64,000 nucleotides of DNA from contig CM065706.1 of the NCBI GenBank assembly GCA_017654935.2, forward strand, positions 13,172,174 to 13,236,173. The letters are read 5' to 3'. This document shows, in pieces, positions 34,128-48,400 of this stretch. The stretch comes from Phymorhynchus buccinoides (taxonomy: Eukaryota > Mollusca > Gastropoda > Neogastropoda > Raphitomidae). The translations under genes were made by a program, and so were the position numbers. The number at the start of each line of letters is the position of its first letter. Position 1 is the stretch's first letter. The notes beneath the pieces were generated by a model, which worked only from the letters and a program-made list of their open reading frames with translations, was not told where the DNA came from and ran no database searches.

Positions 34128-34217
34128 GTGTTGGAGTCCTACCACAGGTACCAGCGGCCCTTCATGGAGACCCAGTGGGCCAGGAACCCCCAGGTGTTGG
34201 CCCGGGCCCGCCTGTAG
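34128..34217 (+). CDS. ACOX (ACOX1/2-like): Acyl-CoA oxidase, last exon with PTS1 signal (right contig copy)
   Basis: Exact mirror of the exon at 27539-27628: acceptor ctctgacag ends at 34127 and TAG is at 34215-34217. It encodes the same 29 residues ending ARL. Corresponding positions in the two arms sum to 61756 at both exon ends, so there is no net indel between them. Only 127 bp of intron remain before the N gap, and the earlier exons of this copy are missing. In this contig ACOX (plus) and STK3/4 (minus) converge, with 21.5 kb between their stop codons. Confidence 0.88.
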   Translation: MLESYHRYQRPFMETQWARNPQVLARARL

Positions 34218-34699
34218 TTAAAGGCTACAACACAGGGGTATCTCAGTTGCCAGTGGGAGATCATCGAGAAAGAAAGAGAAACGAGCCAACGTCTCTCCTC
34301 CGGCTTGCCTGCTTTGGCTTGCATTGCGTGACGTCTTTTTTCCCTCCTCCCTAGTAGTTTGAAAAAGGAAGGTTCCGCTTCCAGCGCGAAACACAAACTG
34401 CCATTCTAACTAACACCTCTGGCTGATCGCTTTGGCTTGCATTGCGTGGTCTTTTTCCACTCCTCCCTAGTAGTTTGAAAAAGGAAGGAGGTTTCGCTTA
34501 ATTCCAGCTCCAAACACAAACTGCCATTTTTAAGCTTCCCTGCTTGCTTTATATTTATTAGTCCTGGGCTGGCTTTAACATTGTTGGACAAGCCTGTCGA
34601 CTCGTGTCGTCATCATCTGTATTATTTAACATGTGGGGTTTTTTGCAGACTTTAAGGTGCATCAATAATTCATATACTTAGTACTGATATTTGGTATAA

Positions 34700-35115
34700 T
34701 TACTCTATTCACAAAGAATTATCTCTGTGAAATTCGGGCTGCTCCCCACCTGGAGAGTACTCACCACAAGCGCAGGCGCCAACCCTTTTTGTGTGTTTTG
34801 TTGTGTGGTGGAGGAGGGGATGGGTGCAGACTTGGGGAAAGCTAGCTATCCATTTGGTCATACCAGGCAACTGGATTTCTCCTTCTCCTTGCTCTTATCG
34901 ACTTGTAACTGCTGTGGAAGTTTTACATACGTCAAGCGCACGGGTCAGACTAGTTTTTAAATCCCCAATCCGAAGGACTCGATTCGATTCAGTCCGTTTG
35001 ATCTTCTCGTCGATCTAGAAAGAAAGGGCGAGGCCAGGATTCGAACCAGGGTCGCTCACGTATTGAAATTGGCAGGCGAACATGTTTTAACCACTCTGCC
35101 ACCTTCCTCCCTGAT
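34700..35115 (-). mobile_element. tRNA-headed SINE, type 2 (right-arm copy)
   Basis: Mirror of 26666-27060. Confidence 0.7.
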
Positions 35116-35394
35116 TGTATATAAGGCACACCCTCCAAAATTAACACCAAGTTCTGATTTTGTTATAGATTCCTGCTATAGTTTTGCCTCATTTATTAGT
35201 TATAATATTTTAAGACACAGGGCTCTTTCTCTAGCAGGAAAAAAGTATAGTTTTATAGTCCGTAAAATAGGGTAAACTGGTAAGTCTATTGTTAATTTGA
35301 AAGCGTGTTTTTCAAAACTGATCATCTGTTTACTTACCTGACAAGTCTGTGAAATTCAATTGACTAGCCTGTAAACATAAACTGATCACCTTTT

Positions 35395-35705
35395 CTCCTT
35401 CTTCTTCTTCTTCGATCGCTCAGACAGTTTCCTGTCAATTATGAGCGCAGATGCGTCATGCTGCCGTTATGCGCCTAAGTAAAAAATAAAATAAGAAAGG
35501 GCTTTATATAAGTTTTCGTGTTGCCCTATCTAATGATCATTGTTGATTTTCATTTGTGACTTTGAGAAATAAAACGCTATTTAAGCCAAGTAAGAAATAA
35601 TTAGGCCCAGCATGTCCAACTTCGACTGGAGGAAATCTTTTGTAAGAGTTTCTTTTTTATAAAAAGGCAGGAAAATGGACCGGTTAAGGCAGAAAGATAG
35701 TAGAT
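35395..35705 (-). mobile_element. SINE S2, interrupted (right-arm copy)
   Basis: Mirror of 26075-26385. Confidence 0.6.
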
Positions 35706-35739
35706 GACTAGTCCGTCTACTTACCCTTATGAGGGTCTC

Positions 35740-36235
35740 AACTTAAAACTTAAAGCCTGTATACTTAACCTGAAAGCCTGTATACGTAACCTGAAAGCCT
35801 GTATACTTATCCTGAAAGCCTGTATACTTAACCTGATAGCCTGTAAGCTTAACCTGATAGCCTGTAAGCTTAACCTGATAGCCTGTATTACTTAGCATGT
35901 AAGCTTAACTTTATTGCCTGTTAGCTTAACTTTTAGCTTAACTTTATTGCCTGTTAGCTTAACTTTATTGCCTGTTAGCTTAACTTTAGCTTAACTGTTA
36001 TTGCCTGTTAGCTTAACTTTATTGCCTGTTAGCTTAACTTTCAGCTTAACTTTATTGCCTGTTAGCTTAACTTTATTACCTGTTAGCTTAGCCTTATAAC
36101 CTTATTTTACCAGTTTGTACAACTTAACAGGACAGTCTGCATAAAGTTAGCCTGGCAATTTGTAAAGTTAACCTGTGACCCTAACCTGACAACCTGTATT
36201 GAACTTGACCTGTAAAGTTAACCTGACATGTCTAA
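35740..36235. repeat. Minisatellite, 20-21-bp unit (right-arm copy)
   Basis: Mirror of 25540-26045 with small changes in unit number. Confidence 0.78.
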
Positions 36236-36769
36236 ACTAGAATTCGCAAACAGTTTGTATCTGAAGCTTGAGCCTAGATATAGGTGTGATGAAGGGGTGC
36301 TCTTTTTCTACACCCTGGGTCGAGTTTCTCTAGATAACGGTCGCCGCACGAATAACGCTTACGCCAAACGGAGCCTAAGAAACACTTTAGAAAACGTTTG
36401 CGGAAGAATATTACAAGCTCTTGTCTGATTGGTCAATTTTTAAAATTATTTTAAACAAACTTTAATGGACCAATCGACAGCAAGAAATGTATTCACTCCA
36501 TGCTAGTCACGTGATAGTTCGCCACGAGATACTTTCGGAGTAGCCACAAAACGTTTTTTTGGCAAACGTCGGCGAAAGAGGTGTTTCTTAGTACCGTTTT
36601 TTTTTTGCCGATTTGAGCTCACGCTACGAAACGTTAGCCCTTGTGAAACGGCCCCCAGATGTTTGTTTGGTCATCTCCATGTGAGTGATTGATTGAATTG
36701 ATTATGCTTTTGCGTTTGTTTACGGGTCAGTTATTTGCCTTTGGTAAAGTGCCATTTTTAAAAACAATT

Positions 36770-37190
36770 CTTGTTGCCATTAATTCTTAAATGATTTCAT
36801 TTGAAAAAAGATTGTCAATGTTTTTGAACAGATGTTTTTCTTATTGTAGTGAATTTTTTAGATGACGGCATTTGAAAAAGATTGCCGAACATTTTGAACA
36901 CTTTTTTGAAATTCATATTGCTAATGATTTATACACAACAGCATTTGAAAAAGATTGCCAAACATTTTGAACACTTTTTACAAAATTCATATTGCTAATG
37001 ATTTATAGACAACAGCATTTGAAAAAGATTGCCAAACATTTTGAACACTTTTTACAAAATTCATATTGCTAATGATTTATACACAACAGCATTTGAAAAA
37101 GATTGCCAAACATTTTGAACACTTTACAAAAAATTCATATTGCTAATGATTTATAGACAACAGCATTTTGTAGAAAAGATCGCCAAATAT
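36770..37190. repeat. Minisatellite, ~73-bp unit (right-arm copy)
   Basis: Mirror of 24600-25020. Confidence 0.74.
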
Positions 37191-37248
37191 GTGCGATATT
37201 TTTTATAATTTTATTGTGGGTCTTGTGATGTATGTGAAATGCATATTA

Positions 37249-37427
37249 CAGTGGAAGCTCCCTTATAAGACCTCCCATTATAAGACTCCCTCCCACATAA
37301 GACCTACTTCTCTGAGACATTGTCCTTCTTTGTGAGTATTAAAATTACCTCCCTTATAAACTCCCTAAGACCTCTTAAGACCTCATTTTGGATGATTTTT
37401 GAAGGTCTTATAAGGGAGGTCCCACTG
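37249..37427. mobile_element. Family C MITE (right-arm copy)
   Basis: Mirror of 24357-24537. Confidence 0.76.
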
Positions 37428-38129
37428 TATAGCAATTAATGCGGTCTCTTAATTGATTTGTGCTTATATCATTTACAATCAAACTTACACTGGTGGTAAC
37501 AAAATTTCGAATTCTATTATACAGGGTGTGATATTCTATTTTATTTTGTTTGATGTTTTTTTATCTGCGTGGTTTTTTATATGATTTTTTTTTGGATTTT
37601 ACTGCTAAGTATAATTAGTATGTACCTGAATAATTTGTGTATTTATTTCTCCCCCAATACTTTTGTGATGCCTTTGTAAAGCGCGATGAGCCCACTATTG
37701 GGTATCGCGCTATATAAATGTGACAGAGTATATAGGAAAACCAGGCTAAAGTCGGAAAATACCACTTTTGACGTTTTTATATAATCTGAAAGTTTAAATT
37801 CTACAGACTGAAAAGCAAAAAACAGAATTGATCTATCTCGTATCTGGCATAGTCTTTTTTCTAAAGTTGACAAAATACACAGAATCAAGTATAATTATTA
37901 TTAGTATAGTTATTATTCCAAAAAGATAATTACCTGAAAAGGTTCATAAAATACAGCTTTATGTTTGGTAAGAAAGGCAAAAACGGAAAAATGGAATTAA
38001 CCGAGAAATGCAGGGGGGGGGGGGGGGCACATCTTTACCTTTGCCAAGAATTATAGCTTTATAACACGATGAGTTTGTTTATGTCAGTTAATGATTTATT
38101 ATGAGTTAGTATGTTGTTTAAAAGTGAAT

Positions 38130-38435
38130 TCTTCTTTTTCTTCGATCGCTCAGTTTCCTGTCATATGAGCGCAGATGCGTCATGCTGCCGTTATGCGCCT
38201 AAATAAAGTTAGGCCCAGCATGTCCATCTTCGGCTGGAGAAAATCTGTGTAATGTATTTCTCAAAAAAGGCAGGAGAATGGGACAATAAGGGAGAAAGAT
38301 AGTAGATGACCAGTAAGTAAAAGGGAAAAGGCAGAGTCAAAGAGTGACAGATTAGAAGAAGTTACAAACACAACTTCCAGAAGGTGGGGGGACTATTTGG
38401 TCGAAAGACTCCTCAGTATCCCAACGGGGGTACAA
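38130..38435 (-). mobile_element. SINE S2 (right-arm copy)
   Basis: Mirror of 23335-23660. Confidence 0.66.
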
Positions 38436-38651
38436 GTGAATGAAAGGAAATGATAAAAAGTTCCTAACATTGAGAAGAAGACGTATTGATCAACTTTTTA
38501 GCTTGCAAAACGTTTTACAATAAATTGAAAATACGTCTGTTGCATACTACAATGGTACTGGGTTTTTTCATTCAAGTTTTTCATTTCCTTTTTTACATTT
38601 TTCATCTCTGCTTTGTGTCCTTTGTTTTTAGTATTAAATCCTTTTGGGGGC

Positions 38652-38654
<3 letters not shown>

Positions 38655-38692
<38 letters not shown>
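38655..38692. repeat. (GT)n microsatellite
   Basis: Pure GT run, longer and purer than its left-arm mirror at 23019-23050. Confidence 0.93.
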
Positions 38693-38693
<1 letters not shown>

Positions 38694-38972
38694 CAATTTC
38701 GACTTTTATCTTTTTTTTTAACTCTACCTAAATTGATAAGAAAGAGTTCAATAAAACAACAAGAAAAGGGAAAAACAACAATAAAATATTGAGATTATTT
38801 TGTTGTTGTTGGTGTGTGATATTGATGTTATACTTCTGATGATGTGATATACAAATATATACAGAACTAAATATATGCAGAAATCTGGAGAGGAAGAGAA
38901 AAAAAAGTGTCATATTAAGAGAGAGAGAAAACAAGGGTGATAAAGATTGAGATTTGCAACATTGAGTGAGTT

Positions 38973-39794
38973 CAGACCTGTTTACCCAATTCTTGAGTAG
39001 TCCGGATAGCTGAAATGAGTAGTTTTGGCAAAGACTGTATAGGGGAAGACAAGCATTCGGTCTCTTTTCCCTATATGAGTAGTGAGGACAGAAACACTGG
39101 TTATGTCCCTTTTAAACAGTGACACATTTACACGTCGATAGGCCAGTTGAATTCTCCGTTCAAATTCCAGTCTGAGTTTTTGGATAGCCGCCGCTGTGAA
39201 TGGTGTATAACTACCCCACTAACGATAACTCTATCAGCCCGGTTCGCTGTAACTCTTAAGTAGTCCATCTTACCCTTTTAGAATCTTTGGTTTTGGTGCA
39301 AAATGAGTATCGGTAGTTTTGTTCATTAAACCATCAAACACTGTTCACAGAAAATGAGTAGTAATCAAGAATTAAAGAGCATTATTTTCAATTTTGATGA
39401 GTAGTAGACATCCAAACTGAGTAGAATACCTCCCCGTGGGGATACCGGGGGGTCTTTCGTAAAAATAGTTCCCCACCTTCTGGAAGTTCTGTGCTTGTAA
39501 CTTCCTCTAATCTGCCACTCTCTTTGACTCTGCCTTTTTCCCTTTGCTTACTGTCATCTACTATCTTTCTGACTTATTGGTCCATTCTCCTGCCCTTTTT
39601 TTCAAAGAAATCTTCCAGATTTTTCTCTTGAGCTCCTCCGAAATCGGAATGTGTCGGCTGTACGCAGCGGGGAGACCAGTGAAAACTGAAAACGGACACA
39701 TACGTACCCTACCCATTATATGGCCTGGGAATGCAGAAGAAGAAGAAGAAGAGTAGAATACTACATGTACTCGAAAAGAGTAGAGTAAACAGGT
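38973..39794. mobile_element. CTACTC MITE with SINE (right-arm copy)
   Basis: Mirror of 21894-22716; the SINE is at 39430-39750 between GAGTAGAATAC repeats. Confidence 0.65.
39430..39750 (+). mobile_element. SINE S1 (right-arm copy)
   Basis: Mirror of 21940-22261. Confidence 0.76.
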
Positions 39795-40360
39795 ACAATA
39801 ATAATAATAATAAGAGGTGCATATAATTATGCAAATTAAATTATTCAACCACACACACACACACACCAGTTCTCTATGTACATTCTTTTATTATCAATTG
39901 CATTTTTTTTTTCTGTACACAATTCTCTCTCTCTTCAAGTCTCTCTCTCTCTCTTCAGGTTTCTCTCTCTCTCTCACACCACAAAATAATTATTATTACT
40001 CATCATTATCTCTCATCATCGATGTGATAACATTATAGGCAACACACACAAAAAAAGAATACAACAAACTCCACACTGAACTAGCGAGTAATGTGTACAG
40101 TAACGTTCTAACCGCTTCGCATGAGTTTGCACCAATACTAGATCCTGTTCCTGATAAACCCGAGAAATATCTATCCGCACCAAAACGTAGGCTATAATAC
40201 TAATACTAATAATCATAATCAGGCATCAGAATGGTTTGAAGTCCAATCCTCTGAAAACCGCGGTAGAAGGGCCGCCAAGGCCCCACACTAAAGAGGAACA
40301 ACACTGAAATCAGTTCCCAACATCACCAAAAAGGCTCAGTACAGTGATAAATCGCTTGAA

Positions 40361-40587
40361 CCCTTTCACCGCCAAAGTCGCATTTTAGCACCACACCTAT
40401 GCCACTAAAAGGCATCAAATTGGGATCTATTATCCAAAGACCCTGTTGTCTTAGTTCTGGGAAGTAAGGATAGACCTTATTTTGTATACGCCACAGAAGA
40501 ATCCCCAATACTGCAGATGGATTTTGTTCTCTACCCAGGTAAATTGAATGGAAAATTTTGGCTGAAATATGGCTGGCGGTGAAAGGG
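40361..40587. mobile_element. Family P MITE (right-arm copy)
   Basis: Mirror of 21088-21315. The left flank reads TTGA instead of TTAA, a substitution between arms. Confidence 0.76.
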
Positions 40588-40917
40588 TTAATATGATATT
40601 TAACCAAAAATAAACATGAATTAAAAAAAAGAATGCAAAACCTCTGACAGTAGAAGAAGCCAATCCTCTGTCAGAAATTCTTAATCCTCCGACAATTCTG
40701 ATGCTTGATAATAATAATAATAATATATTCCCTGTGATGCACTTCTATCATTGCGTTGGACAACAAATTCTAAGTTATCACACTACTACCAGTCCATGCT
40801 TGGAACCCATGGCAATATTGAATAAATAAAGGTCGGCTAATAAGTTGCAGTTTAGCTACCCTACAAAAGTGTCGTTCTTTCAATTCTAAGAAACTCTAAG
40901 CTGATCCTAACCCTATC

Positions 40918-41126
40918 CAGACCTGTTTACCACCTACACAAGTCTCGAGTAGTCTGGGTAGCTGAAATGAGTAGTTTGGGTGCAAAATGTGTAGTTTTAT
41001 TCATTAAACCATCAAACACTGTTAACTGAAAATGATTCAATTAGAGCCTTATTTTCAATTTTGAAGAGTAGTAGAGGTCCAAATTGAGTAGAATACTACT
41101 CGAAAAGAGTAGAGTAAACAGGTCTG
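40918..41126. mobile_element. Palindromic CTACTC MITE (right-arm copy)
   Basis: Mirror of 20550-20757. Confidence 0.66.
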
Positions 41127-41320
41127 TCTATCCCTTTCCCCGAGCAAGGCAGAAAATTTTGAATGAGAAAATTTCGAGGATAGCTAATCTGCAACTTTGC
41201 CAAACAGGTCAACAACAACAAAAAACTCAACGACAAAATTCGAGCTTAAACATTTTTTTTTTTTTTTTAAGAAATCGAACAAATAAATTTGTGTGGTACC
41301 ATAATCATGAGAGCATCTTT

Positions 41321-41525
41321 AACCCCTTGACTGCCACAGAAAATTTACAGAAAGAATTCAATCATTGGATAAATCATGCCATGAAAAAGACAACTGATAG
41401 AGCAAAATGGTCTGGGGATATAACTCTCTTGACTGTGTTAGCGCAAAAGCCAGCATATCAGTTATTCCTCTTCATCTTATGAAGTCATAAAGTCAGTATG
41501 TGATACGTTATACGGCAATCAAGGG
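41321..41525. mobile_element. Family Q MITE (right-arm copy)
   Basis: Mirror of 20154-20357, beginning TTAACCCCTTGACTGCC. Confidence 0.6.
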
Positions 41526-41630
41526 CTTAAACAGCGAACACGGGTAGTAGAATGCAAATTAGAAGAAACTACTAATATGATCGGCTGTTTGTGCTAATAT
41601 ACATGATAACCCGTAGTGTTAACCGTTTAA

Positions 41631-42189
41631 AGGGGCACCCTGACGGATGAGGTTTTGCTAGAAACACGTCGAGATCACCAGGAAAACACCCTTTACAGAG
41701 ATCGCAACACTCACTTTGCTCTGGTTTTCTAGAAATCAAACTGTCAAATCGGAGATTCATCCTTGGCGGAGGTGCTGGAAGTCAAATTCTTTCATTGAAA
41801 GAGAAGCCTTCTCTTTTCTAATGGCCGCCTGAGTTTAGACCAAATCGTTTGCACAATTTTTCACAATACAAGCCTTTTTATTGTATTTTTACAAATTTTA
41901 TACAGTTTACCTAAAGGAGTTTCGCTCACAACAAAGAATAGTTGCTCCAATCTTTGTTTTTGTTTTACTGCACTACCAAAAAAGAAAAAGCGTCAACCAC
42001 AATGAGTGACCTCCACCCACCCCATCCAAAATGGCTTCTCTCTCCGGCATCTCCGCCAAGGAGGAATCGCCGTTTTTGACTGGTTTGATTTCTAGGAAAC
42101 CAGAGCAAAGTGAGTGTTCCGATCCTTGAAAAGGCTGTTTTTCTTGCGATCTGTGTTTTTTGCAAAAACGAATCCGTCAGGGTGTCCCT
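41631..42189. mobile_element. Family F MITE (right-arm copy)
   Basis: Mirror of 19484-20047 with TTAA at 41627-41630 and 42190-42193. Confidence 0.74.
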
Positions 42190-43296
42190 TTAAGACACGC
42201 TCATGAATAAGGTACCAGGTCTGTTGTGTATATTGTGGAGACAGAGTCAGAGATGAGATTTTTCCTCCGAGTGGAGGATTTCCTCCTTTTTGATGACCCC
42301 AGGGGTCATTTTTTAGGTAAGTGTAAATCCATTGAGAAAATAAGGGGGGAGAGGGTTAGGTTTTGTGTTGAAGCATAAATGCGTTGAGAAGTTTGATTGA
42401 TATTTTGTTCTCAGTCGGTTCATTCTCAAATGGACATTTTCCGGTTACTGCTCGGGGGCATCCAAGACTGCTCTACTTTTATCGTTACTCCGCGTTTATC
42501 AAAACTGAAAATGGAAGTTATCCATTCTCTGATGTAGCCTGCACCGGGCCCCAGACCCCTGCTTTTTTCCTCATTTTTGGTTACCTGAGAATCTCATCTC
42601 TGAGAGTGCCTGTGCTGTGTCCGTGCGTGTATGTGTATGTGTGTGTGTGTGTGTGTGAGTGTGTGTGTGTATGTGTGTGCATGCGTGTGCGTGTGCCTTA
42701 CAGTCATGCATGTGTCTGTGTGTCAGTGTTTGGAGAAAAAAACCATGGCTTACCATATTTTTCAATGTGCACCTTTTTTTTATAATGCGCACCCCCCACC
42801 CCACCCCCCAAAAATAGTTTTACACAAAATTCAGATTTTGTTATTTTACATTCTTACTATTTTGTCACTCATTATTATGCATGTGTCTGTGTTTCAGTGT
42901 TTGGAAAAACACACACATGGTTTACCATATGTTTCATTGTGTACCTTTTTTTAATAAATGCGCACCCCCCCCAATTTTACACAAAATTCAGATTTTTTAA
43001 AATTTCACATTCTTACTATTTTGTCACTCATAAGGCGCAACTCCACGCCTTCTAGTCTAGTACATAACGAAAACAATTTGTAGTCAAAACTTATGCAGCA
43101 GTAGCAGTTATGTGTGTGTGTGTATGCTTTATAAATACGCACCCCACCTACCCAAAATTTACCCAATTTACCAAAATTTTACCCAAAATTCATATTTTGT
43201 TATTTGACATTCTTACTATTTTTGTCACTCATATTATTTAAGGCGCAGGGTTCTCAGTCCGTCATTTATAACAACTCCACGGCTTCTAGTCCAGTA

Positions 43297-43678
43297 CCGT
43301 AAAGTGCCGACTATAAGCCGCTTTTCCCCTCAACTTTGACCCATGCGGCTTATAGACTGATGCGGCTTATCTGTGGGGGGTTTTCCGATTCTACATTTAT
43401 CTGTTTCTGGCCATAATCTTCAGCCTATTCTGAGCTTCTTTAGACTCAAAACTGGTTTTGGTAATCAATAGATTCAAATCTCATGTTTAAAATGTCTGAG
43501 AACATTAAATACTCATGTTCTGATAGGACAATTTCTATATTTGTGTTGCTTTGTGCACATACAATTTTCTCTGCGGCTTATAAACTGGTGCGGCTTATAT
43601 GTGAATAAATACCTAATATTTTGTCAATTTAAGGGGTGCGGCTATATACAGGTGCGTCTTATAGTCCAGTTTTTACGG
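43297..43678. mobile_element. Family D MITE (right-arm copy)
   Basis: Mirror of 17991-18375. Confidence 0.7.
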
Positions 43679-44196
43679 TACGTAACGAAAACAATTTGTA
43701 GTCCAAACTTATGCAGCAGTAGCAGCTAGTCCATCGCGACATCATGCATGATGGGTTAACTAAATAATCCATATTTGGGATTATTTTGTCCACTCCCACA
43801 AATCATTAAAAAAAATATGACTAAAAAAAAAGACAAACAATAAAAAAAAATAAAAAAATTCAACTTCAATAACAACGGAAACCATACTTTATAACAATCA
43901 AAATGAAAAATCAGTTTACCCCCCAGTTTCAACAATTCATCAGACTTAAGATTATTTGTGTTTGTTTGTTTTTGTTGTTTGTTTGTATTGTGTTTTGTGT
44001 GTGTGGCGTTTTCTACTAAAGTGTACGCACACCCCATTACCGAGAATAATATCAAAGGCTCCCAGAATATGACCCCAACGCCTTACCGAGAATAATATCA
44101 AAGGCTCCCAGAATATGATCCCAACGCCTTATCAAAAAGTTTGTTGAGAAATCTGAGATGGGATTTCCTATCCTTCATCGTGACATGGTGAGCATT

Positions 44197-45397
44197 TCGT
44201 CGGTGAAATTAAAAAACCTCGTATCTCAATTTTGGTAGTTTTGAGAAAAATGAATTTTTTTTTTTTTAAATTAACCGCGTTGACCACAATTGATTAACTA
44301 TGATGAATATGTTGTTCAAGACATTGCGAGTTTAGTCCTGCATTTTGTTAAAATTACTTTAAAAAATATATTTTAGACTTGAAAAGAACGAAGATACGAG
44401 GTTTTTATCCTTACCTAGATCTGAATTTGGGACTTACGAGTTTTTCGCCTCTTTTCGCAACCTCATTTACATCAGATAGAAAGTCGTTAGAGATACGAGC
44501 TTTTGGTGGAAGGTGGCGATAAAAATTAGAAAGCTAACTCAAAACCCAAAAAAAATCGAGATACAAGGTTTTTGAATTTCACCGACGATTTGCTCTTAAG
44601 CTAAGCGTGCTTTACAGCTATGGCTACAGTGAGCATTTGCTCTTCAGCTAAGCGTGCTTAGCTATGATTACAGTCTTTCAACAAAGGTGAGCTAAATTGA
44701 ATGTACTCTTGTCCTGTGCATAAACACAAGAAACAGTCTTTAACGAAGTATATGAACTAAACACACGCTTGTCCTCATAAAACACAAACCAGAAAAACAA
44801 CTAGAAAGAAAAACACATATCTGGAATATATGTTACACACAAAATAATGATGCTTGAAAACTTCATCCCTCGACATGCAGACAGACACATCTCAAATTGA
44901 AAGATCCAGAAACATGGAGACGATTTCGCTTTTTCCTAATTAGAACATTCGTAATCATTGCATTGTTAACACACTCGCTCACAAAACACCATATCGTCGG
45001 TGAAATTCACAAACCTCGTATCTCAATTTTGGTAGTTTTGAGAAAAAAACACCCAAAAAACCTGTTTAATAATTAACCGCGTTTACCACAATTGATTGAC
45101 TACGATAAATAGGTTGTTCAAGACATTGAGTTTAGTCCTGCATTTTTTAAAAATTACTTTTTCCTTTTTTTTTTAATACTTGAAAAGAACGAAGATACGA
45201 GGTTTCTGTCCTTAACTAGATCTGAATTTGGGACTTACGAGATTTTCTTCTATTTACACAACCTCATTTACCCCAGATAGAAAGTTGTTAGAGATACGAG
45301 CTTTTGGTGGAAGGTGGCTTGAAAAAATTAGAGAGCTGACTATGTATCTAACTAAAAAATCGAGATATAAGGTTTTTTTAATTTCACCGACGATATT
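44197..45397. mobile_element. Family E copies 1 and 2 (right arm)
   Basis: Mirrored pair: 44197-44590 and 44994-45397. Confidence 0.66.
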
Positions 45398-46625
45398 CTA
45401 CACGCATTTGCCTGCCAATCATGCAGCCAGCAATGCACACAGTTTCTCAAAAAATAACTAGGCACGAAAAACTAACAAACAAACAAACAAAACCAAAAAC
45501 AGATCAAATTTGTATCACTGCAATCGGTACAAAAGCCCAGTTGTATATATATATATATATATTAAAACAATCATGGCAGTACAGGCTAAAGTGTTCCATC
45601 AACAACAAACCTTTTTTTTTTAACGAAAAAAAGACGAATCGAAAAACTAGTACGCAAGGTAGGTAACTCTGAAACTAGTCCACACTCGGGGGTACCGACG
45701 AAAGCAATGGAACACGCTCGACGCTGCTAAAAATGCACACTGGTGGTATTTATAATAATAAAAAAATTTAAGAACTGGCAAAGACGTAGTTTAGACCCCC
45801 TCCCTCCCCTTCATGTAAACGACTCAATCTCAAAGTCTGCTTTTTTCAGTTTCATTACCAAAACTAACCCCTAGGCTGGTCCTAACCCTATCCCTTTTCA
45901 CGAGAACGGCAGAATGATGCTTCTCAGTGAAAATTTTGTTGTTGGGGTGGGGGTTTTTTTTGGGGGGGGGGCTTAAACTACGCCTTAGCCGAGAAACGCA
46001 CAAACCGCCTATCTTCTATAATAATAATAATCATGAAGGATGGTAGTTGGGTATAGTCATAGTAACTTTTGCATAATCATGATCATTTTGCAACTACCCT
46101 CTAAGGCGATCATGAGCTGGGTAGCACCCGTTATGTATGTTATGTACATGATGTATTCAGATTACCATATTTTTCTGATTATAAGGCGCACCCCCCAAAT
46201 TTGACACAACATTCAGATTATTGTTGCTACAGTGGAACCTCCGATGATGAAAATGATGTTTTACGTCCTCTCGGTCATAGACACATATGGGACATTTGTA
46301 AATACAAAGATGGTGGGAACAATACTGGCTGCAATGCCCGGAGGCAGTGCAACACCAGTAAAGTCCCGAGTTTTTTAACAATATAGATAGGTGTAGTGGT
46401 AACCACGCCTCGGTTAAACCTCAACGGCTATGGTACCGCCACGTTAGTGTGGAACCTCCCTTATAAGACCTTCAAAATGAATGAGAATCTGTTTAACGTC
46501 CTCCGGTCTGGAACAGACACATATGGGACATTAGTAGATAATTATAAAGATGGTGGGAACGATCCTGGAGGCAATGCCCGGAGGCAGTGCAACACCAGTA
46601 AAGTCCCGAATTTTTAACAATACAG

Positions 46626-46958
46626 ATAATGCAATAAGACCTTCAAAAAATCATCCAAAATGAAGTCTTCTAAGGGAGAGGTCTTCTAAGGGAGGTAATT
46701 TTAATACTTACAAAGAAGGGCAATGTCTCAGAGAAGTAGGCCTTATGTGGGAGGGAGTCTTATAATAGGTCTTATAAGGGAGGTTCCACTGTAATGCAAT
46801 AAGACCTTCAAAAAATCATCCCAAAGAAGTCTTATAAGGGAGGGGTCTTATAAGGGAGGTAATTTTAATACTTACAAAGAAGGGCAACGTCTCAGAGAAG
46901 TGGGTCTTATGTGGGAGGGAGTCTTATAATGTGCGGTCTTAAAAGGGAGGTTCCACTG
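46626..46958. mobile_element. Two family C MITEs (right-arm copy)
   Basis: Mirror of 14715-15050, ending in GGTTCCACTGTA at 46791 and 46958. Confidence 0.7.
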
Positions 46959-48240
46959 TATTTTCTTACTATGTTAGTAGTCATAAGGCGCTGGGGTCTC
47001 AGTCTTGGAAAACAAAGAATTGCCTGGTTTACCAAAAATAATGCGACAACCAGAGTGAGTTGTCCAAGGTCATCCACAGATATCGAATGATTATCCTCGC
47101 GCAAGAAGAGATCATCCATTTAACGAGGCTTTATACTGAACACTCTCTGCCACCTGACTCGTGTACTGAATTGCGCGCGCCACCTACATGAACATTATCG
47201 CTCTTGCGCATTGCAAAGTAGTAGTATAGTTACCATACTTTATGGACCATAAGTCGCACCCCACCCCACCCCCAAATTTTACACAAAATTTTGATTTTGT
47301 TACTGTAATTTCTTACTATATTATCAGTCACATTATAAGGCGCAGGGGTCTCAGTCTAGGAGAAAAAAAAAAGTATCGCCTTATAGTTCGCAAAATGCGG
47401 TAGTCGTTTATAGACCTGTCAATGGCTATGATCATCTCAAGACACCTCACCACGTTAAGTAGTTGGCATAATTATGGAGAAGACTTTCAATAAACGTTTG
47501 TCTATAAATAACCTCCGCTCATGAAGGATAAATAATCGAGCACGCAACCCCTGACTTGACATCTTAACATGCATAAGTTTAATTTGTAAAAAAAAATTAA
47601 AAAAATTAATTAAATAAAAATGTTCTCTGAATGAGGCTTTATACTGAACATTCTCTGCCCCTGTCTCGTGCACTGAGATGCGTACGCCACCTACTACTTA
47701 AGGTTATCACCCCTTGCACGTCAAGAACTAGTAGCAATGAGCGACAGAAAATGATCTGCCCCTGACTCGTCACTAGGTGGCATGGGCAGTTCGGGCCTAA
47801 AATCATCGCCCCTTTCGTGTCAGCAAGAAGTAGGATAAAGCCTCATCGCAGCCCAAAGTAAATCGACCACAATCGTGAGGAAACTCTCAACAACAATAAA
47901 GGAAAAAAAAAAATAAATTAATTATAAAAAAAGAAAACCTGGGGCAGGGTCCCAATTGTCCCGCAAAACAAGGGGGTCCCAGGGACTCCTTCACTTACAG
48001 TATAGAGGGTCCTAGAGGCGGGATAGAGGGTCCCAGTGGCATAGCGAATGCTAAAAAGAATTTTTCTAGTGCATCCCTGGGACCCCTTGCACATTCTTTT
48101 AGAGGGTCCTTTAGAATTTTAGTACTTCATAGACCCCCAAATGGGGGTCCCTGGGAGCCCTGAGGGGAATAAAATAAATTGTTGGATGAAACCCAGAAGG
48201 TACTATCGTCTTTCTTTCTTTATTCGTTTTGTGATATAGA

Positions 48241-48400
48241 CAGTGGAACCTCCCGCATAAGACCTTCAAAAATCATCCCAAATGAGGTCTTCTAAGGGAG
48301 GTAATTGTAATACTTACGAAGAAGGGCAATGTCTCAGAGAAGTAGGTCTTATGTGGGAGGGAGTCTTATAATGGGAGGTCTTATAAGGGAGGTTCCACTG
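48241..48400. mobile_element. Family C MITE (right-arm copy)
   Basis: Mirror of 13277-13435. Confidence 0.74.
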